A stretch of DNA of 64,000 nt from Arachis hypogaea (GCF_003086295.3 NC_092048.1:41602425-41666424); one strand, 5' to 3'; counted from the stretch's first letter, positions 26,679-43,066 are shown. Numbers and translations: made by a program. The notes: a model not told the origin generated them from the letters alone.

Positions 26679-27091
26679 ATCCACGTCATACACCACATGG
26701 TCTTCCGCTAAGCGCCTCCCTCTCGGCACCTTACTGCTCACCACGCGATTCAACACCGTTGCTGCAACGTTTGCGATAGATAACATTTCCATTGAGGAGA
26801 TTGGGGCAGAAGCTGCTGCGAAAAGCAATTGAGAAGGTTGTTGAGGCAGTTGCGGTGGTGGTTGTGGTTGTTGTTGTTGGTCGTGGTTGGTGAGGAGAGC
26901 CATGAGGCGGGAAACGACATTGGCGGAGGAGGAGGTGGTTGGAGGGGTGGGAAGGAAATGGAGTAGTAGTGGTGTTGGAGTTGGTGATGGTCGAAGGAAA
27001 GAGAGGGTAAGGATGGTGGAGGGGATGGCGATGGTGAAAGGGGTTGTGGAGGCAGAGAATGGTGGATGGTAGGAGGAGGAGGGAGGGACAA
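26679..27091 (-). pseudogene. VARICOSE/EDC4-like N-terminal fragment, frameshifted
   Basis: VARICOSE is the plant decapping scaffold (EDC4) in P-bodies. The minus frame from ATG 27091 is Pro-, Ser- and His-rich (SISFPPLQPPPPPP), as in the family's N terminus. A second frame then reads SRLMALLTNHDQQQQ and ends SSKVPRGRRLAEDHVVYDVD, very close to a conserved segment that in the family leads into the WD40 region. The two frames are joined by a shift at about 26905-26945. Homology ends at 26679 and the WD40 domain is absent. Assignment is by remembered family sequence. It lies in the spacer between the katanin arms, so it is probably a captured or dispersed first exon. Confidence 0.6.
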
Positions 27092-27907
27092 TTAAATTGT
27101 TAGGGTTAGAAATTGAGTTTGGAGGTTGAAGAATGAATGCATATCGAGGTGGTTATTGTTGTTGCTCCTGCTGTTGTTGGTGATTGTGTTGTTGTTGCCT
27201 AAACAATATTACCATGGTTGTGGCAAGATGCAGCTATCTAAGAGAGATGGGATGATGGATTTTGTAATGAAGGTAGTGGTGGTTATGGAAAGAAGACGAA
27301 GAAAGAAAAGAAAAAAAAAAGACGTATTTATGGAATTATAAAAAAAAATTAATAATTGATCATTTTTGTCGAACAAAACTTATCTTATATGAATATAACT
27401 TTAATTTTAATTTTTTATGGTCAATTTTATCATCTGTAACAGTTTAACTCACCTGGTTGCGGATAATTTCTATTTTACCTCTTCAAACCTCACAATTTTG
27501 TTTTTGATAAAGAAAAGAAAACTACTCAAATCATCAAAATGTATACACAAAAAAAAAATGTCCACACTCTTATAAAAAATACTTCGTTCCCCTCTCCAGT
27601 TAATGTATGTGGGACTTTAAATATCACTCCCTAATGGGATCAAATTTCCTCTTTGAAATATCTATTCTAGCATTAATTTTGATACAATATTTAATAGTCC
27701 AGTCTACTTGCTTAAGGATATTGTCTATTTTGATATTTCAACAGTCTTGCCACGAAAATATATTCAAACTCTTATAAAACATAATTCTTTCTTCTTTCAA
27801 ATTAATATGGGACTTTACATTCTAGCATACACTTCTTGTAATAGATACACATCTTTTATGGGTTAAATAGACTATATCTTCTCCTCACATATCCCTTCCA
27901 AAGAAAG
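27092..27907. other. Intergenic spacer, no feature seen
   Basis: AT-rich sequence lies upstream of the VARICOSE-like fragment. I see nothing that can be supported up to the right arm boundary. Confidence 0.4.
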
Positions 27908-28168
27908 GGTCTGTCTAAAATCAGCCCACCTCTTATGAGCTTATCTGATGCACCATTAGATTCAAAGCGTTAGATTAAATTGATAAATGATCTAATGGTT
28001 TATATTTAAATCATTGTTAATTTATTAAAAATTACATTAAAAGATAACAACTCTTTTAATATTTTAATATTGCCCAATATAAAAATTCAGAACTGAACCC
28101 TTGCTTGCTGCAGCTATGCGCCCCTGCCTCTTCCCTCCACCCACTTCCTCTGTCTTCTTCGTCAAACG

Positions 28169-28342
28169 ATGAACCCCGTTTCTTCTTCTAGCCCCTCTTT
28201 CCTCCGCTTCTTCCTTTACTCACTGTCCACTGAAGAATTGTCTATCCTTTCTAAGCCTTCTGGCGATGCGAATTCAGAGATTGTGAGCTACCAATTCACA
28301 CCCGAGCGCGAATTTCAGTTGCTACCTATGAACAACTCGTAG
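28169..28342 (+). CDS. 57-residue frame in the right arm, unrecognised
   Basis: ATG to TAG, starting MNPVSSSSPSFLRFFLYSLS. It is the counterpart of 22913-23086. Frame and length are kept in both arms, but the arms are so similar that this is weak evidence of coding. No family is recognised. Confidence 0.3.
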   Translation: MNPVSSSSPSFLRFFLYSLSTEELSILSKPSGDANSEIVSYQFTPEREFQLLPMNNS

Positions 28343-29298
28343 CGGTCTCAAATCTTGCAGCGATTCATGAAGAGGGGAGATGCTACCAGTTGCAGCAAGG
28401 GTCTGGGGAGAGAAGGCTGTCTTCCTCATCATAGGGTTGCTATGATGGACTCTAAACTCCTTGCTCCCCATTTTTACCGATGGGAGACCCCATATATCAA
28501 AATTAATAAGATTATTAGGTTAAGCCTTCTTCCACAACGAAAATTGGTAGGGTTTTGGTCAAACTCTGTTGCTCAACTTTCGTTTATCTTCTCAAATTTT
28601 CGAATCTTTTGTAGGGTTTTGCTCAAAAGAAGTTGATCTTTAATGGAGCCTCGAGTTGGAAATTAGTTCTGTATCGGTCGGAAAATTGGTAGCGGATCCT
28701 TAGAGATCTATCTCGGTGAGCTTTCTCTCCTCTCTCTTTTTAATTTTTTTTGTGCATTATTGAACTTCTAATTTCCGAATTTTCCGATTAAATTTTTCCG
28801 ATCAGGGAAGTATTCCATAGAATTGTGAGAAGCAGAACAGAAGGGCGTGATTCTCTTGGAAAGTAAAACCTTGCTAATTAACCATTTTTATGCATACCCT
28901 TCAGTTTTCATTGTTGGATTTTGCTTCCTTAGAAGCCGAGGATGGAGATCAGAATTGAAAATTAAGCCAACAATAAAAAACTTAGAGGGAGGATTCTTGT
29001 ATCTAAGAACCGTGTAAAATGTATAGAGCTTAGATTATTTTATGCGGATCTTTTGAGATGTCTGGTGCTTTTTATTCTCTTAGTAGTTGTATCGCTATAT
29101 GTTGAAAGTTGAATTAATCTTGCATGCTACTGTTTCTTTTTTTTACTTGGAATTCTCTCATGCTTGTGTAGTCATGCACACAAATTCTCTTGTTATGCTG
29201 AGTTTCGATGGCCTTAAGCAGGCTGTTGTTGTATTTCTATCCCATTGTTGTTGTCATGGAAAGACCTTTTCTGTGCAATTCATTATATGTGATTCTGA

Positions 29299-30391
<1,093 letters not shown>

Positions 30392-31250
30392 AAATTTACT
30401 TTTTTTTAAGGATATTAGAATAACAACTTAAAAAAAATTTACTTTTTTAACCACCATAAAAAGATGCTTTTCCTCTCATTCGAAACTATCGCAGCACCAA
30501 ATTCAACGGTTTGTAAGGATATTAGAATAACAACTTAAAAAATACATACAAAAATATCGTATAAAAATTTGATTTTTAGATTTTTTTTATTTATAAAATA
30601 TCATATAAAAATTTGACAAAAAATTGCAACAAATATACTGATGGGAAACTTACCAAACTTAAGGATAAAAATGTATCGTTTTTTAATATATCTACAAAAA
30701 ATTACATCAAAATCCAATCTCTAAAATATTTTTGAATAATTTTGCTATAAATTGTCTAGTTTAAAGCACATATTATGATATTTAAAGCACATATTATTAT
30801 ATTTATCAAGAACATATTATAATAAATTGTTGCAATAAGGTGATTTGCAATTGAATGCAAATACCAAGCTGCTTTACTCATAGGTTAAAATGACAAAATG
30901 TTGGCTCAACATTGGTAGAATTATTATTACAAAAAATATTGAATATCATCGAATTTATTGTTGGATTTAATATCGGACATTAGCGTCGGATTTATCAACG
31001 GATTTACCTGCGGATTTAGTAATAAATTCGTCGGATAAAAAAGTTACCGTCGGATTCGGTTTTTCGACGCTAAATCCGATGGTAATAATTAGAGGGTAAG
31101 AAAGAAAAATTGGTGCGATCATTACCGTTGGAATTACCGGCGGATACAGTTAATGGAACGCTACATTTTGGTCATGCGCAAAATATTATCATCAGATTTT
31201 CCGTCGATAAATCCGACGGTAATTTTGCCCTAAATTAGAATCGCGCACCC
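30392..31250 (+). mobile_element. AT-rich repeat then CACTA-like subterminal region
   Basis: 30392-30780 is a diverged relative of the AT-rich part of the repeat at 2123-2340 and 13755-13990 (shared blocks around AAGGATAAAAAT and ACATCAAAAT). From about 30925 there is a degenerate terminus (ATTACAAAAAATATTG) followed by many GTCGGATTTA/CGTCGGAT units to 31230, like CACTA subterminal repeats. No transposase is seen. Confidence 0.5.
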
Positions 31251-31690
31251 CCTCTTCTCTCATTTTGAAAGACCCACACTTTCTCTAAACTCTCTCTCTC
31301 TCTCTCTCTCTGCATCTCTCTCCTCCAAACCACACCTCCAGCAGCCCCCTCTGCTAGCGATGGCGCCACCAACAGCCTCCAAAGGATCTCCTTTTCAGTT
31401 TTATTCTTCACAATGCCGAAACAACCCCACTCCTACTCTCCCATCGCCAAATCTCCTCTCACTTTCTTAGCCTCTGACAACAACGAAGATCCTCCCTCTT
31501 CTCTGCCGTTGACGCTGCCCCACAGTATCCTTACTCGTGTCCCGCGGTAGCGCAACCCTTTCCTCTCCCTTCCCTATCCTCGAAGCATTTCTCTCTCCGT
31601 CCTCCTCCACGGCACCACACACCAGCAGCTGCCGTCGTCTTCCACGCACCAGGTGGTATCCAATTCAGGGGTTTTTAATTCTGTTACATG
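31251..31690 (+). other. Gene-like 5' leader, unrecognised
   Basis: This is a GC- and pyrimidine-rich block with a (CT)n run at 31290-31311. A short frame from ATG 31360 starts MAPPTASKGSPFQFYSSQC and stops after 36 residues. It could be a captured first exon or an element promoter. No protein family is recognised. Confidence 0.35.
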
Positions 31691-32222
31691 TTTTTTTTTA
31701 ATTTAGGTTCTTTTATAATTCTGTTTTTTTTTTGTTGGATTGTTTGATTTAAGGGAAGTTGTTGGATTCTGAAGCTTTTACTATTTAAGCTTTCTTTATT
31801 TAAGCATTGATTTCTAGAAAAATGTGGTTGCAAGCACTCAAGTGGTGAATAATTTTAGAGAATTCTATCTAATTTGTATAAGCAAATATTATATAAATGA
31901 TTGAGTTGTGTGAGGTTCTAGTCAAAACATGCTTTTATGCTAGTTTTTTTGTCCAAACTGCATGTTGTATTGTGGTAGGTTTGTACAATTTAATTTTGAA
32001 CAATTTACTAATTTGGCTTGACAATTGTTTCTGGTTCTGCGGTGTGAAACTACATTGAGAGTTCATATTCATGGTACAACTTTATGATGTGTCTTTCATG
32101 GTCATGTATGAGACTTTAAACAGTCATCTAAGTTTAGTTTTAATTTTGGGATGAAATTAAAATCTTTTTTGCATTATAATATAATTTGAATGAAAAGTAA
32201 GTTGATATAGATGCTATGGCCT
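31691..32222. other. Intergenic or intron-like, no feature seen
   Basis: T-rich, intron-like sequence lies between the leader block and the CACTA terminus. Nothing else is seen. Confidence 0.4.
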
Positions 32223-32600
32223 CACTACAAGAAAATAAACTTTCTACCACGCTTTTAAAGCATGCCGAAAAGTACTTAAAAGCGTGACGATAGCTTTTCG
32301 CCACGCTTTTTGAGCTATTGGAATGCTTTTGAAAGGGTCACATCCGCGAGCGTGCCGGTTGCTCTATCGCCACGCTTTTGTGGACCTATCGGCACGTTTT
32401 TTTGCTACGCTTTAAAAGCGTACCGAAAAGTGTACATATCACCACGCTTTTGAAGGGTGCTGATTAGGTTGGTTTTGGATACGCTTTGAAAGTGTACCGA
32501 TAGAGCACATACAGTCACGCTTCAAAAGCATGGCTTGCCAGCTAAAATCTTTTACCACGCTTTCAAAGCGTGGCCTATTCCTTTGTCAAATTAAAAAAAG
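32223..32600 (+). mobile_element. CACTA transposon terminus
   Basis: It starts CACTACAAGAAAATAAAC and continues with about ten direct and inverted copies of CCACGCTTTT / AAAGCGTG within 350 bases, the classic CACTA terminus with subterminal repeats. The partner end was not identified. The end at 44166 has different subterminal repeats. Confidence 0.8.
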
Positions 32601-32854
32601 GGAGAAAATTAGAAGGTATAAAAAAATTGATTTTTTTATTGATTTACATGAATTATTTACATACTATAATTATAATTAAAAAATTACAATACTTTAATAA
32701 AACTAATAATTGAATTAAGACAAAATAAGTTCATAATTAGAACTTAGGAGATCATTAAAACTATTAAATTTGTGGCCAATTTGCAACCATCACAGTACAA
32801 ATTTAATCAACTAAATCTTGATTGTGAAGTGGTGGTTCAGCAATGGTTACGTGC

Positions 32855-33270
<416 letters not shown>

Positions 33271-33319
33271 TTACGATTCTTAAAAAGAAAAGAAAGGGTG
33301 AAATATAAGATTTTGTCCA

Positions 33320-34826
33320 TGACGGAGGAAAAATGTTGGTAAAGATTTTCACAAAAATTCGCGTTGTAAGTATAGTCTAAACCGACAATTAAACTTCAAT
33401 CAATATTTAAATTGTTTGTCACTTAAGCAAATCCAATAAAATTAACCGAAGTATTTAAACCTCGGGTCGTCTCTCAAGGAATTGCAGGGAAGTGTAGTTA
33501 TTATTGGTTATGGGAAAGTATATTTTTGGGATTTGAAATAAGGAACAAGTAATGTAAATAACAAGGAAATAAAATAACAACTAAGAAAAGTCCTAGCAAG
33601 GATTGAGAATTGGAATTCCTATCCTCATTATCATCATAAATTGTGATGGTAATTGCCTTTTACTTTCACTTAGTCAACCTCTAACAATGAAGGAAAGTCA
33701 AGTGAGCAAAATCAACTTAAGTTCACAAGTTCTAATCAAAGACTAGATTTAGTGAAGCCTAAGCCAACTAGCAAGTCTCAATCACTAATCAACAAAGGAA
33801 TTTTGATAACTCAAGAGTCTCTAATTGATCAATCCAAGCTAAGAATATAAAAATCTAATTTAAAATCCAACAAAGCATTTTATCAAACACTTGGAAGGCA
33901 TAACATATAACTATAGAAAAGTAACAAGGAATATTAAATTTAAACAACCAATTACAAGCATCAATAACACAAATTGAAGAAATCAATCATAAATATGGAA
34001 ACATAAATTGCATTAATATGGATCCAAGAAAACATATATAAGAGTTCATAAACTAAATTGGCAACATAAAGGAATCAATGATAGAAGTAGACAAACCAAA
34101 GTACTGGAACAAATAAAAGTAGAAGAGAAATTAAATTAAAGTAAAGTAGAAATCTGAATTTGAGAAAAGTTAAACCTAAAAACCCTAAAACCTAGAGAGA
34201 GGAGAGAGCCTCTCTCTCTAGAAAACTACATCTAAACCTAATAATTGTATATGAATGTTGTGAATGAATAATTCCCCCTTCCAGCTCCACTCTACAGCCT
34301 TTAATCAGTATTTTCGGGCCTAAAACTGGGTCCAAAACAGCCCAAAAATTGCCCCCAGCATTTTCTGTTTAATGCAGCACGTGACGCTCTGTCACACGTA
34401 CGCATCGGCCACGCGTACTCGTCGCTTGAATGGATTCCTGGTCACGCGTACGCGTCATCCACGCATGCGCGTCGTATGTTTGCTGCACTGGTCACGCGTT
34501 CGCGTCACTCATGCGTGCGCGTCACTACCAGCTTCTGAAATTTCCATTTGCTTGTGTTCCTTCCACTTTTGCATGCTTCCTTTCCATCCTCTAAGCCATT
34601 CCTGCCCTATAAACCCTGAAACACTTAACAAACATATCACGACATCGAATGGTAATAAGAGAGAATTAAAATTAGCAAATTTAAGGCCAGAGAAGCATGT
34701 TTTCAATCATAGCACAAAATTAGGAAGGAAAATGTAAAACATGCGATTTATATGAATAAGTGTGAGAATAATTGATAAAATCCACTCAATTCAGCCTAAA
34801 ATGTACCACGAAATAGTGGTGCATCA
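33320..34826 (-). repeat. LTR (3' LTR of the element)
   Basis: 1507 bases. In element orientation it starts TGATGCACCACTATTTCG and ends at TCCGTCA. It carries a CGCGTACG cluster at about 34390-34530. It differs from the other LTR by scattered substitutions and an extra segment of about 30 bases within the cluster. Confidence 0.93.
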
Positions 34827-35466
34827 AATCTTCCCACAGCTAAACATTAGCATGTCCTCATGCTAAGCTCAAGAGAACCAAAAGAGTGAAGAGGGATGGT
34901 AAGACTTATTAATTGCAACCTATCTATATGAATGCAACTAAATGCAAAATACTTTTAACTACTTGGTTAAAAGTAAATCAAATTCTCCAAGAACAAATAT
35001 GAACTGGATTCCACTAATTCAAATCATAAAATGAAATACACATAGACTTGCAAGAAGAAAGCTTGTGAAAGCCGGGAAGAAAGAATCGAGCATCGAATCC
35101 TCACTGGAAGTGTCTACACTCTAATCACTCAAGTGTTTAAGGTTCGATTCTCTCAATTCTCTACTAACCTTGCTTTCTAAGACTTGCTCTTCTTTTACCA
35201 ATCAACAAAAATTTAATGCACAAATACACATATCAAGAGGTCTTTTAAGGGTTGTAATGGGGTTAGGGTCAAGGTAGGATTGTATTTGGTCAAGTGGACT
35301 AAAATCTGAATCCTTGATTAACCTAAACTCTCCACCTAACGTAAGACAATCCATGTAATCAACATACAAAATCTAACTTCCCATTAACTATGTTTACCAC
35401 ATATTCATGCATTCCAATTTGAGTACAGTACATATGCATTGCTATCACCATTTACTTTGGAGCATT

Positions 35467-35575
35467 TTGTCCCCTTTTTATTTTAGTTTTTTTCTTTTCT
35501 CTTTCTTTTTTTCTTTTTTTTTTCATTTTTCTTTTTTTCTTCTTAATTTTTTTTCTTTTATTTTTCTCAATGCAT
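35467..35575 (+). repeat. T-rich tract
   Basis: About 110 bases of almost pure T with C, i.e. a purine-rich tract in element orientation, inside the interior of the LTR element. Confidence 0.8.
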
Positions 35576-36788
35576 ATGATTAAGGTATTGAATGCATGAA
35601 CATGTCCTCAACATTTTCACCAAAAATATACAATACCTAATTCTCAAACCAAATATTGGCAAACCCAACTTTTTCACACTTAAATCATGAACACTTTCAC
35701 TAGTCTAAGCTAACCAAGGATTTAAATTAAGGTAATTATTTTTTTTCTCTTAGAGTTAATGATGTGCTAGAATAAAGAATAAATGGGGTTAAAAAGGCTC
35801 AACATTGGTTTGCAAAGGATAATGAAAAGGATAAGGCCATATGGGTATGTGAGCTATAGTGAAACAAGGCCTCAATCACATAAGTGCATGCATATATCAA
35901 ACAATGGAAATATAGAACCAAGCAAGACAAAGATCACAATTTCAAAGAGAACAATACACATCAAAACAGAATATTGGTTGATAAAATGCAACCAATCAAA
36001 TAGGTTCAAAATCTCACTGGATTTTGTGTGTTCGATCTCTAAACCATGTTCCAAATTAAATTCTTCAAACAAGTTCAAAAAAGTTTTAATTCAAATTAGT
36101 GAAATACTATCAAATAGTTTCTTGGAAAAGAATATATTACTTCGACCAAGTAGTGGTAGAATATGCACAAAATCTAACAAAAATGCAATCAATCATGCAA
36201 ATGCAAGAAATCAGTAACAAATAAAACTAAACTTTGGTGTTGAAAAGAAAGTAACTAACCCACAGAAGTCGGTATCGACCTCCCCACACTTAAAGATTGC
36301 ACCGTCCTCGGTGCATGCAAAGATGTGCACGTGGACGGGTGGCTCCAACTGATGAGTTTCTTCAATTGATTGTGCAGATGGACTTATCTGTTGCCTCATT
36401 TAGAAGCTTTTTGTTTCCTTTCTTGGTGGCCAGCCTGAAAGAAGAGAAAAAAGAACAAGAATAACTCACAACAAAGAGATAAAAACAAATAAAATACGGG
36501 TGGGCTAATGCCCAATAAGAATGAGGTTCTCAACTACATGGTAGCTACAACATGCAAGTGAGAAAATAGTAGAAGCGAAAGGCATGTAAAGTAAATAGTA
36601 GACAAGTCAGGAAGCAGCCAAAACAATGCAAGAAATATGCAACAGTTAAGTAAGAAAAGTTAACACTAATAGAAAAATAGCAAATTTAGAAAAAGATATG
36701 AAAACAAGTACAAAATTAAAATGCAATGAATAAAAGTATGCGAATGCAACAAACAAAAGAGAATAAAAGAGAATAAGGATGAGAAGTT

Positions 36789-36892
36789 AAAGAAATGAAG
36801 AAGAAGAAAGTAAGAAGGGAAGAAGAAAAGGAAGAAGAAAGGAAAGAGGAAAGAATAAGAAAGGAGAGAAGAAAGAGGAGGAATGGAAAACA
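36789..36892 (+). repeat. Purine-rich (GAA/GGA) tract
   Basis: About 100 bases almost entirely A and G (GAAGAAGAAAG, GGAAAGAGGAAAG). It lies immediately before the CGCGTACG cluster within the LTR element. Confidence 0.85.
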
Positions 36893-36898
36893 GGACTT

Positions 36899-37223
36899 GA
36901 CGCGTACGCGTGAAAGTGAATCATGCTCCACGCGCAGCACTTGCACAGTGGCAGCCCAATTCTCTGTTTGTAGTCCTGGCCAATCGAAATTTTGAGTCGA
37001 CGCGTATGCGTCGCCCACGCCTACGCGTGGGTGGGAAAAACTCAAATGACGCGTACGCGTCAGTGACGCGCACGCGTGGGTTGAGTTGTGCGCCTAGCAC
37101 TGCACCAGTGCGGTCCTGGCACAACTCTCTGTCCAGGCCGCGCGCTCGCATCGTCCGAGCACCGTTTTCGCATGGTTCATTTTAGGGCATCGACGCGTAC
37201 GCGTCGGTGACGCGCACGCGTGA
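36899..37223. repeat. Dense CGCGTACGCG palindrome cluster
   Basis: Eight or more copies of GACGCGTACGCGT, GACGCGCACGCGT and similar are arranged in three pairs with 7-15 base gaps. This is the strongest cluster in the window. Confidence 0.85.
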
Positions 37224-37737
37224 CAGCCTCTTTTTTTATTTTTATTTTAAATAAGAAACTAACAAGCTACCAGAGTAATGCCAGACATTATTAAACAAGT
37301 AAAACCATAACTTAAACTAAATAAACTTAACTAAAAATAAAAATACAACTTATTACCACTATAAATAAAAGAGAAAATAGAAAGAATTTACCATGGTGGG
37401 GTGTCTCCCACCTAGCACTTTTAGTTAAAGTCCTTAAGTTGGACATTTGGTGAGCTCCTTGTCATGGTGGCTTGTGCTTGAACTCATCTTGAAACTTCCA
37501 CCAATGCTTGGACTTCCAATAAGCTCCAACATTTCCAAGTGAATTCACCAAGCCTTGATGAAGTTCTTCACAAGCTTTGAGCTCCAAAAGTTGATCCTCT
37601 TATATGCCGAGATCCCAAATCTTGTTTCTACACCCGTCTTTAAGTGGATCATCATTATTCCAACCAGGTGGCAAGCATTCTGAATTCTCAATGAAATACC
37701 AAACTCTTCTCTTAGACCCATTCAAATGAGCACTAAA

Positions 37738-39371
37738 CTAATCCTTGCATCTAGTTCTTGAAATATAAACCTTGATGAGTCGTGATTTGCAACTCCAACC
37801 ACTAAACATCCTTCTCTTACGCTTCATTCCACAGAGCCTCCTAAGTTGACCATCCGTTTCAAGAATACCATAATCAAGTGAGACAGTAAAGCTAATAGAG
37901 ATAAGTTTTACCCATTCAAATGAAGGAGTAGACAGCAACCTAAGTAGAGAAGTTTCCAATGATCTTGACAAAGCATATTCAACTCTCGTCCAACCTTGCC
38001 GAAGGACTTCCACCTTTTGAAAAGATTCTTCACTTTCAAGCTCTTCTTCACCGGATTCATCCAACTCTTCTCCGTCACTCAAATCATAAATATGAGGTTG
38101 AGAGAAGTCTACCTCAATGTTGCTTTGAATTTTATCGAGAGAAGGTTCTTCAAACTCAAGGGGTTCACTTGTGGGTGCAAATTCGTTACTAGGATGGCTT
38201 GATTCATGATCATCATCCTCAAGGGAACTTCTTTCTTGATCTATTCCGTCCAATTTTTCATAGGGAATATGCCTTGGAGGTTGTGCACTACCCTCCTCAA
38301 CATCAAATGCAAGCTTCTTGGAGGAATACTCTACAACTCTAGATTCCCATGGAGGTTCAGCATCTCCTAAGTCTTCAACCACTTCTTCTTCTTTGACAAT
38401 TACGGCTTCCTCCAATTGTTCTAGTACAAAATCACATTCCTCACTTTCCACCGGCGTTCCTAGTCTCTCCTTCATGCTACGTTCTTCATTAGATTCTCCA
38501 TATGTAGCCATAGAAGTTCCTTGAGTGTCCAAACGTTGGGAAGCTAATTGACTTACTACCTCAGTCAAGGCAGCTGTGAATTCTAGTACCTCCCTTTGCA
38601 TCTCTCTTTGCTCTTGAAGAAGAACACCAAGGGTGTCATCCATTGGAGATTGGAGTGGATATGAGGGTTCATGATACGAGGGTGGTTCATCATGATAGGG
38701 ATGTGGCTGTTCAACACTCTCCATCTTTTTCACTTGTTGTACAATACACTTCAGTCCCTGGTTCTCAAGTTGAGATTTGTTAGCCATGAGAGCTTCGTGT
38801 GCTTTCCAGCTTTCCTCTCACTCCATTTGATGGATGGTTGCTTGAAGTTGATCCATTGCTTCCTTAAAATGATCCTGTGGCTCTTGTTCCGCTTGGCTAT
38901 CATAATTAGGATCATACTGCTCTTGGATTGATGGATATGGACATGGTGTATATGGAGGTGGTAGTTCTTGGGAGTAATTGTGTTGGTATTGGGGAGGTTC
39001 TATGTATGGTTCATACGGCTCATAAGGTGGTTGGTATGGTGGATATGGGTTAGGATCATAGGAAGGTGTTTGGTAAAAGGGGACTTGTGAGTATGGTGGT
39101 TGAGGGCTATGTTGAGGAGGCGGTTCATAGGTATATGGTGGGGTTGTTGGTAACTACAAGGGGGTCCACCATATCCATTGTCTTGGTACGCACCTTGGAA
39201 TGGCTCTTGCTCATAGTAAGTTGGTGGAGGCTGTTGCCAAGAGGGTTGTCCATAAGCTTGAGGCTCCTCCCACTTTTGATTATCCCATCCTTGATGCATG
39301 TTCTCATTGTAGTTTCCTCTTCCTACAACATAATTGTAACCACACTCATAGCCAAAGGGGTAAGAATTCAT
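37738..39371 (-). pseudogene. Gag-like frame of the LTR element, broken
   Basis: The frame begins at ATG 39371 (MNSYPFGYECGYN), about 120 bases after the primer site. The first part is rich in Gln, Pro, Tyr and Gly. The coding sense then moves to another frame near 39150, and a TGA lies at 38818-38820. From 38787 to 37738 a 349-residue frame is open: it is Glu-, Ser- and Gln-rich with a coiled-coil-like start (QREMQREVLEFTAALTEVV), then a strongly acidic middle. No zinc knuckle, protease or reverse transcriptase motif is seen. Such frames are typical of non-autonomous partners of Athila/Tat-like elements. The two breaks suggest the copy is no longer translated in full. Confidence 0.6.
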
Positions 39372-39493
39372 AGTAACGAATAAAAATAAAAACCAATGAA
39401 AATAAGCAACAAAGTCCTAAAACTAACGAAAACTAACAAACAAGCAAAAGGTAAATATATATAATAACCAATAATAATGCACACGTTTGCAAT

Positions 39494-39511
39494 TCCCCGG
39501 CAACAGCGCCG
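39494..39511 (-). other. Primer-binding site, Asp tRNA type
   Basis: The plus strand reads TCCCCGGCAACAGCGCCG, nearly identical to the 3' end of plant tRNA-Asp (two differences), six bases from the 5' LTR. It fixes the element's orientation as minus. Confidence 0.88.
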
Positions 39512-39517
39512 AAAACT

Positions 39518-41139
<1,622 letters not shown>

Positions 41140-41213
41140 TTAGGAAGCTATGAGCAAAGACATGCTCATAGGCCAAAGTTATGGCGACTGATTAATGAAC
41201 ACACGATACATTC

Positions 41214-41214
41214 C

Positions 41215-41248
<34 letters not shown>
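41214..41248 (+). repeat. (CAA)n microsatellite
   Basis: About 11 CAA units. Confidence 0.95.
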
Positions 41249-43066
41249 ATACACGTGTTTAAGATGTACTTGGAATATGATATTACTTAAATTTGATAGA
41301 TATTTTATGTCAAAGTTTGTGCCTAATTGTGTCACATCATATACAACTCGGGATACACTAATAACAGTCCTGAAACAATGATGACTGCCAAAACAAAATA
41401 GACTATATAAACTACAAATATTTGTTCCCAAGCTTGAAAAGTCAATTTAATTCAGATTGTTATCTCTAGGATTGCTGAAATATGACATCGAAATGCAGGA
41501 GACAAATCTTATACCAAAAACAATAAAAGTTGTTCAACTGAGCTCCGAAGTGTAATTAATTGGCCATAGATTCATATCCTTCTGAATCTGAATAGCCATC
41601 TAAATGGCAGTTTAAAGGATAGCTATGCCATGTAAGTATCTAAATCAACCTCCGATTCATCAGTAAGCTATATTTATAGCAGTCTTGGACTCACCATAAT
41701 TACTTATGACCACACTTAAGAGTGTTAACATCACCTAATCTGCAAAAGAGAGAGAAGGTATAAATGTTGCAGTTATTAGAAAAACTTAGAACAGAATTAA
41801 CTCATTGCAAAGAATTGAATAATGTTGAAACTTCAATTGGCCAAACTATAAGCCTACCCCAATAGCAGTGGTGGAAACTTTCTATTTTCATCTACATTTA
41901 AAAGCACAAAAGATCAACAATTTATGCATACAAATTTTTTCTGTAGAAAATCAATCACAAAATACTTGACAATTCTTTTAAGACAAAGTTTATCTTAATT
42001 GAAAGATTTGCATGTCATTTCTATATAAAGAAAAAATGAATACACCAAGTATATGCGTTTTATTCTTATTATTTGAATACACCAAGTTGCAAAGTGATTT
42101 TATCGAAACATTCAGAGCCCTGGATGTGGGCATGTACTTGTGATAGATGATAGTAAGTAATGTATACAATATTCCCTAATATCTCATAGGAGCTATAATC
42201 TTTCCGATTGAGACTCGCTGTTATCATTGAGTACTAGAAGCAAGTGTTGTATGCAGTCTTTTCTCCATCATATACAAGGGAATGACTTGCAATGAAATGG
42301 TATGAGGAGGCAAGGAATTAAGTAGAATAAAACATGATAACCCAGTATTTTATGTGTAGGATTCATGTTACTCTTTCTTTATTATATCTGATAGCATTAT
42401 TAGAAAGTCTAATTTTTAAGACAAACTCAAACATGTCTTGAAGCACCTTTCTATAGAACAATGTACTTAATTTACAGCAGTGTAAATCTTCATCAACAAT
42501 AAAGATTCTAACATAAGAAGATGATTAGAAAGAGAAATGTTACCAGATGGTGCTTAGAACCATGCTAAAGACATATAGCGAATAAAACCAAAGCAGCTGC
42601 AGGGAAGAATCATAAAATATGAGATATAGAGCAAGCATATTATAGGATATGAAGATTCTACACAAGGTAATTAAAAACGGATGAAATTTCTATAAGAAAA
42701 CCAGAAAATAAAAATTCAAAAATACACTTTGGAATTTTTCATGCTAGGCTAGATTCCACATTAACAAAAGCAAAATAAACAACAAATTAGTAAATCCAGA
42801 GCATAAATTCACCAAAACAAATGTCAAATCAAATAGGAATTCTTTTAAAATTTTTCATTGAACAAAACTTAAGACTCTCTCAATCACTTTAAAGGCCAGC
42901 AACAATAACATGCATTTATCATGATGTAACTAAATTCACCAAATAATCAATAGAATCGCATGTTCAAATGCATTATTCTAAACCTATTAAATGTGATTTC
43001 AACTCTATGCAACTAAATCATTAGTCCAAATAGCAACAAGATGTAAAAATAATTAAATTACCGAAG
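41249..43066. other. Intron-like or intergenic, no feature seen
   Basis: AT-rich sequence with no coding match. It may be intron or element interior between the UGPase exon and the gene-like block at 43067, but no boundary is visible. Confidence 0.4.

Noticed and set aside
28355..28636. 93-residue frame in the right katanin arm
   Set aside because: It lies in what looks like leader or intron sequence, its C-terminal half is AT-driven and no conserved motif is seen. The left-arm copy ends differently.
34170..34200. Telomere-like AACCCTAAAACCCTA sequence in the LTR
   Set aside because: Only two or three imperfect units occur, as is common in plant leaders. It is not an interstitial telomere array.
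36716..37185. Open frames through the purine tract and CGCGTACG cluster
   Set aside because: Low-complexity composition with both strands open; explained by repeat sequence.
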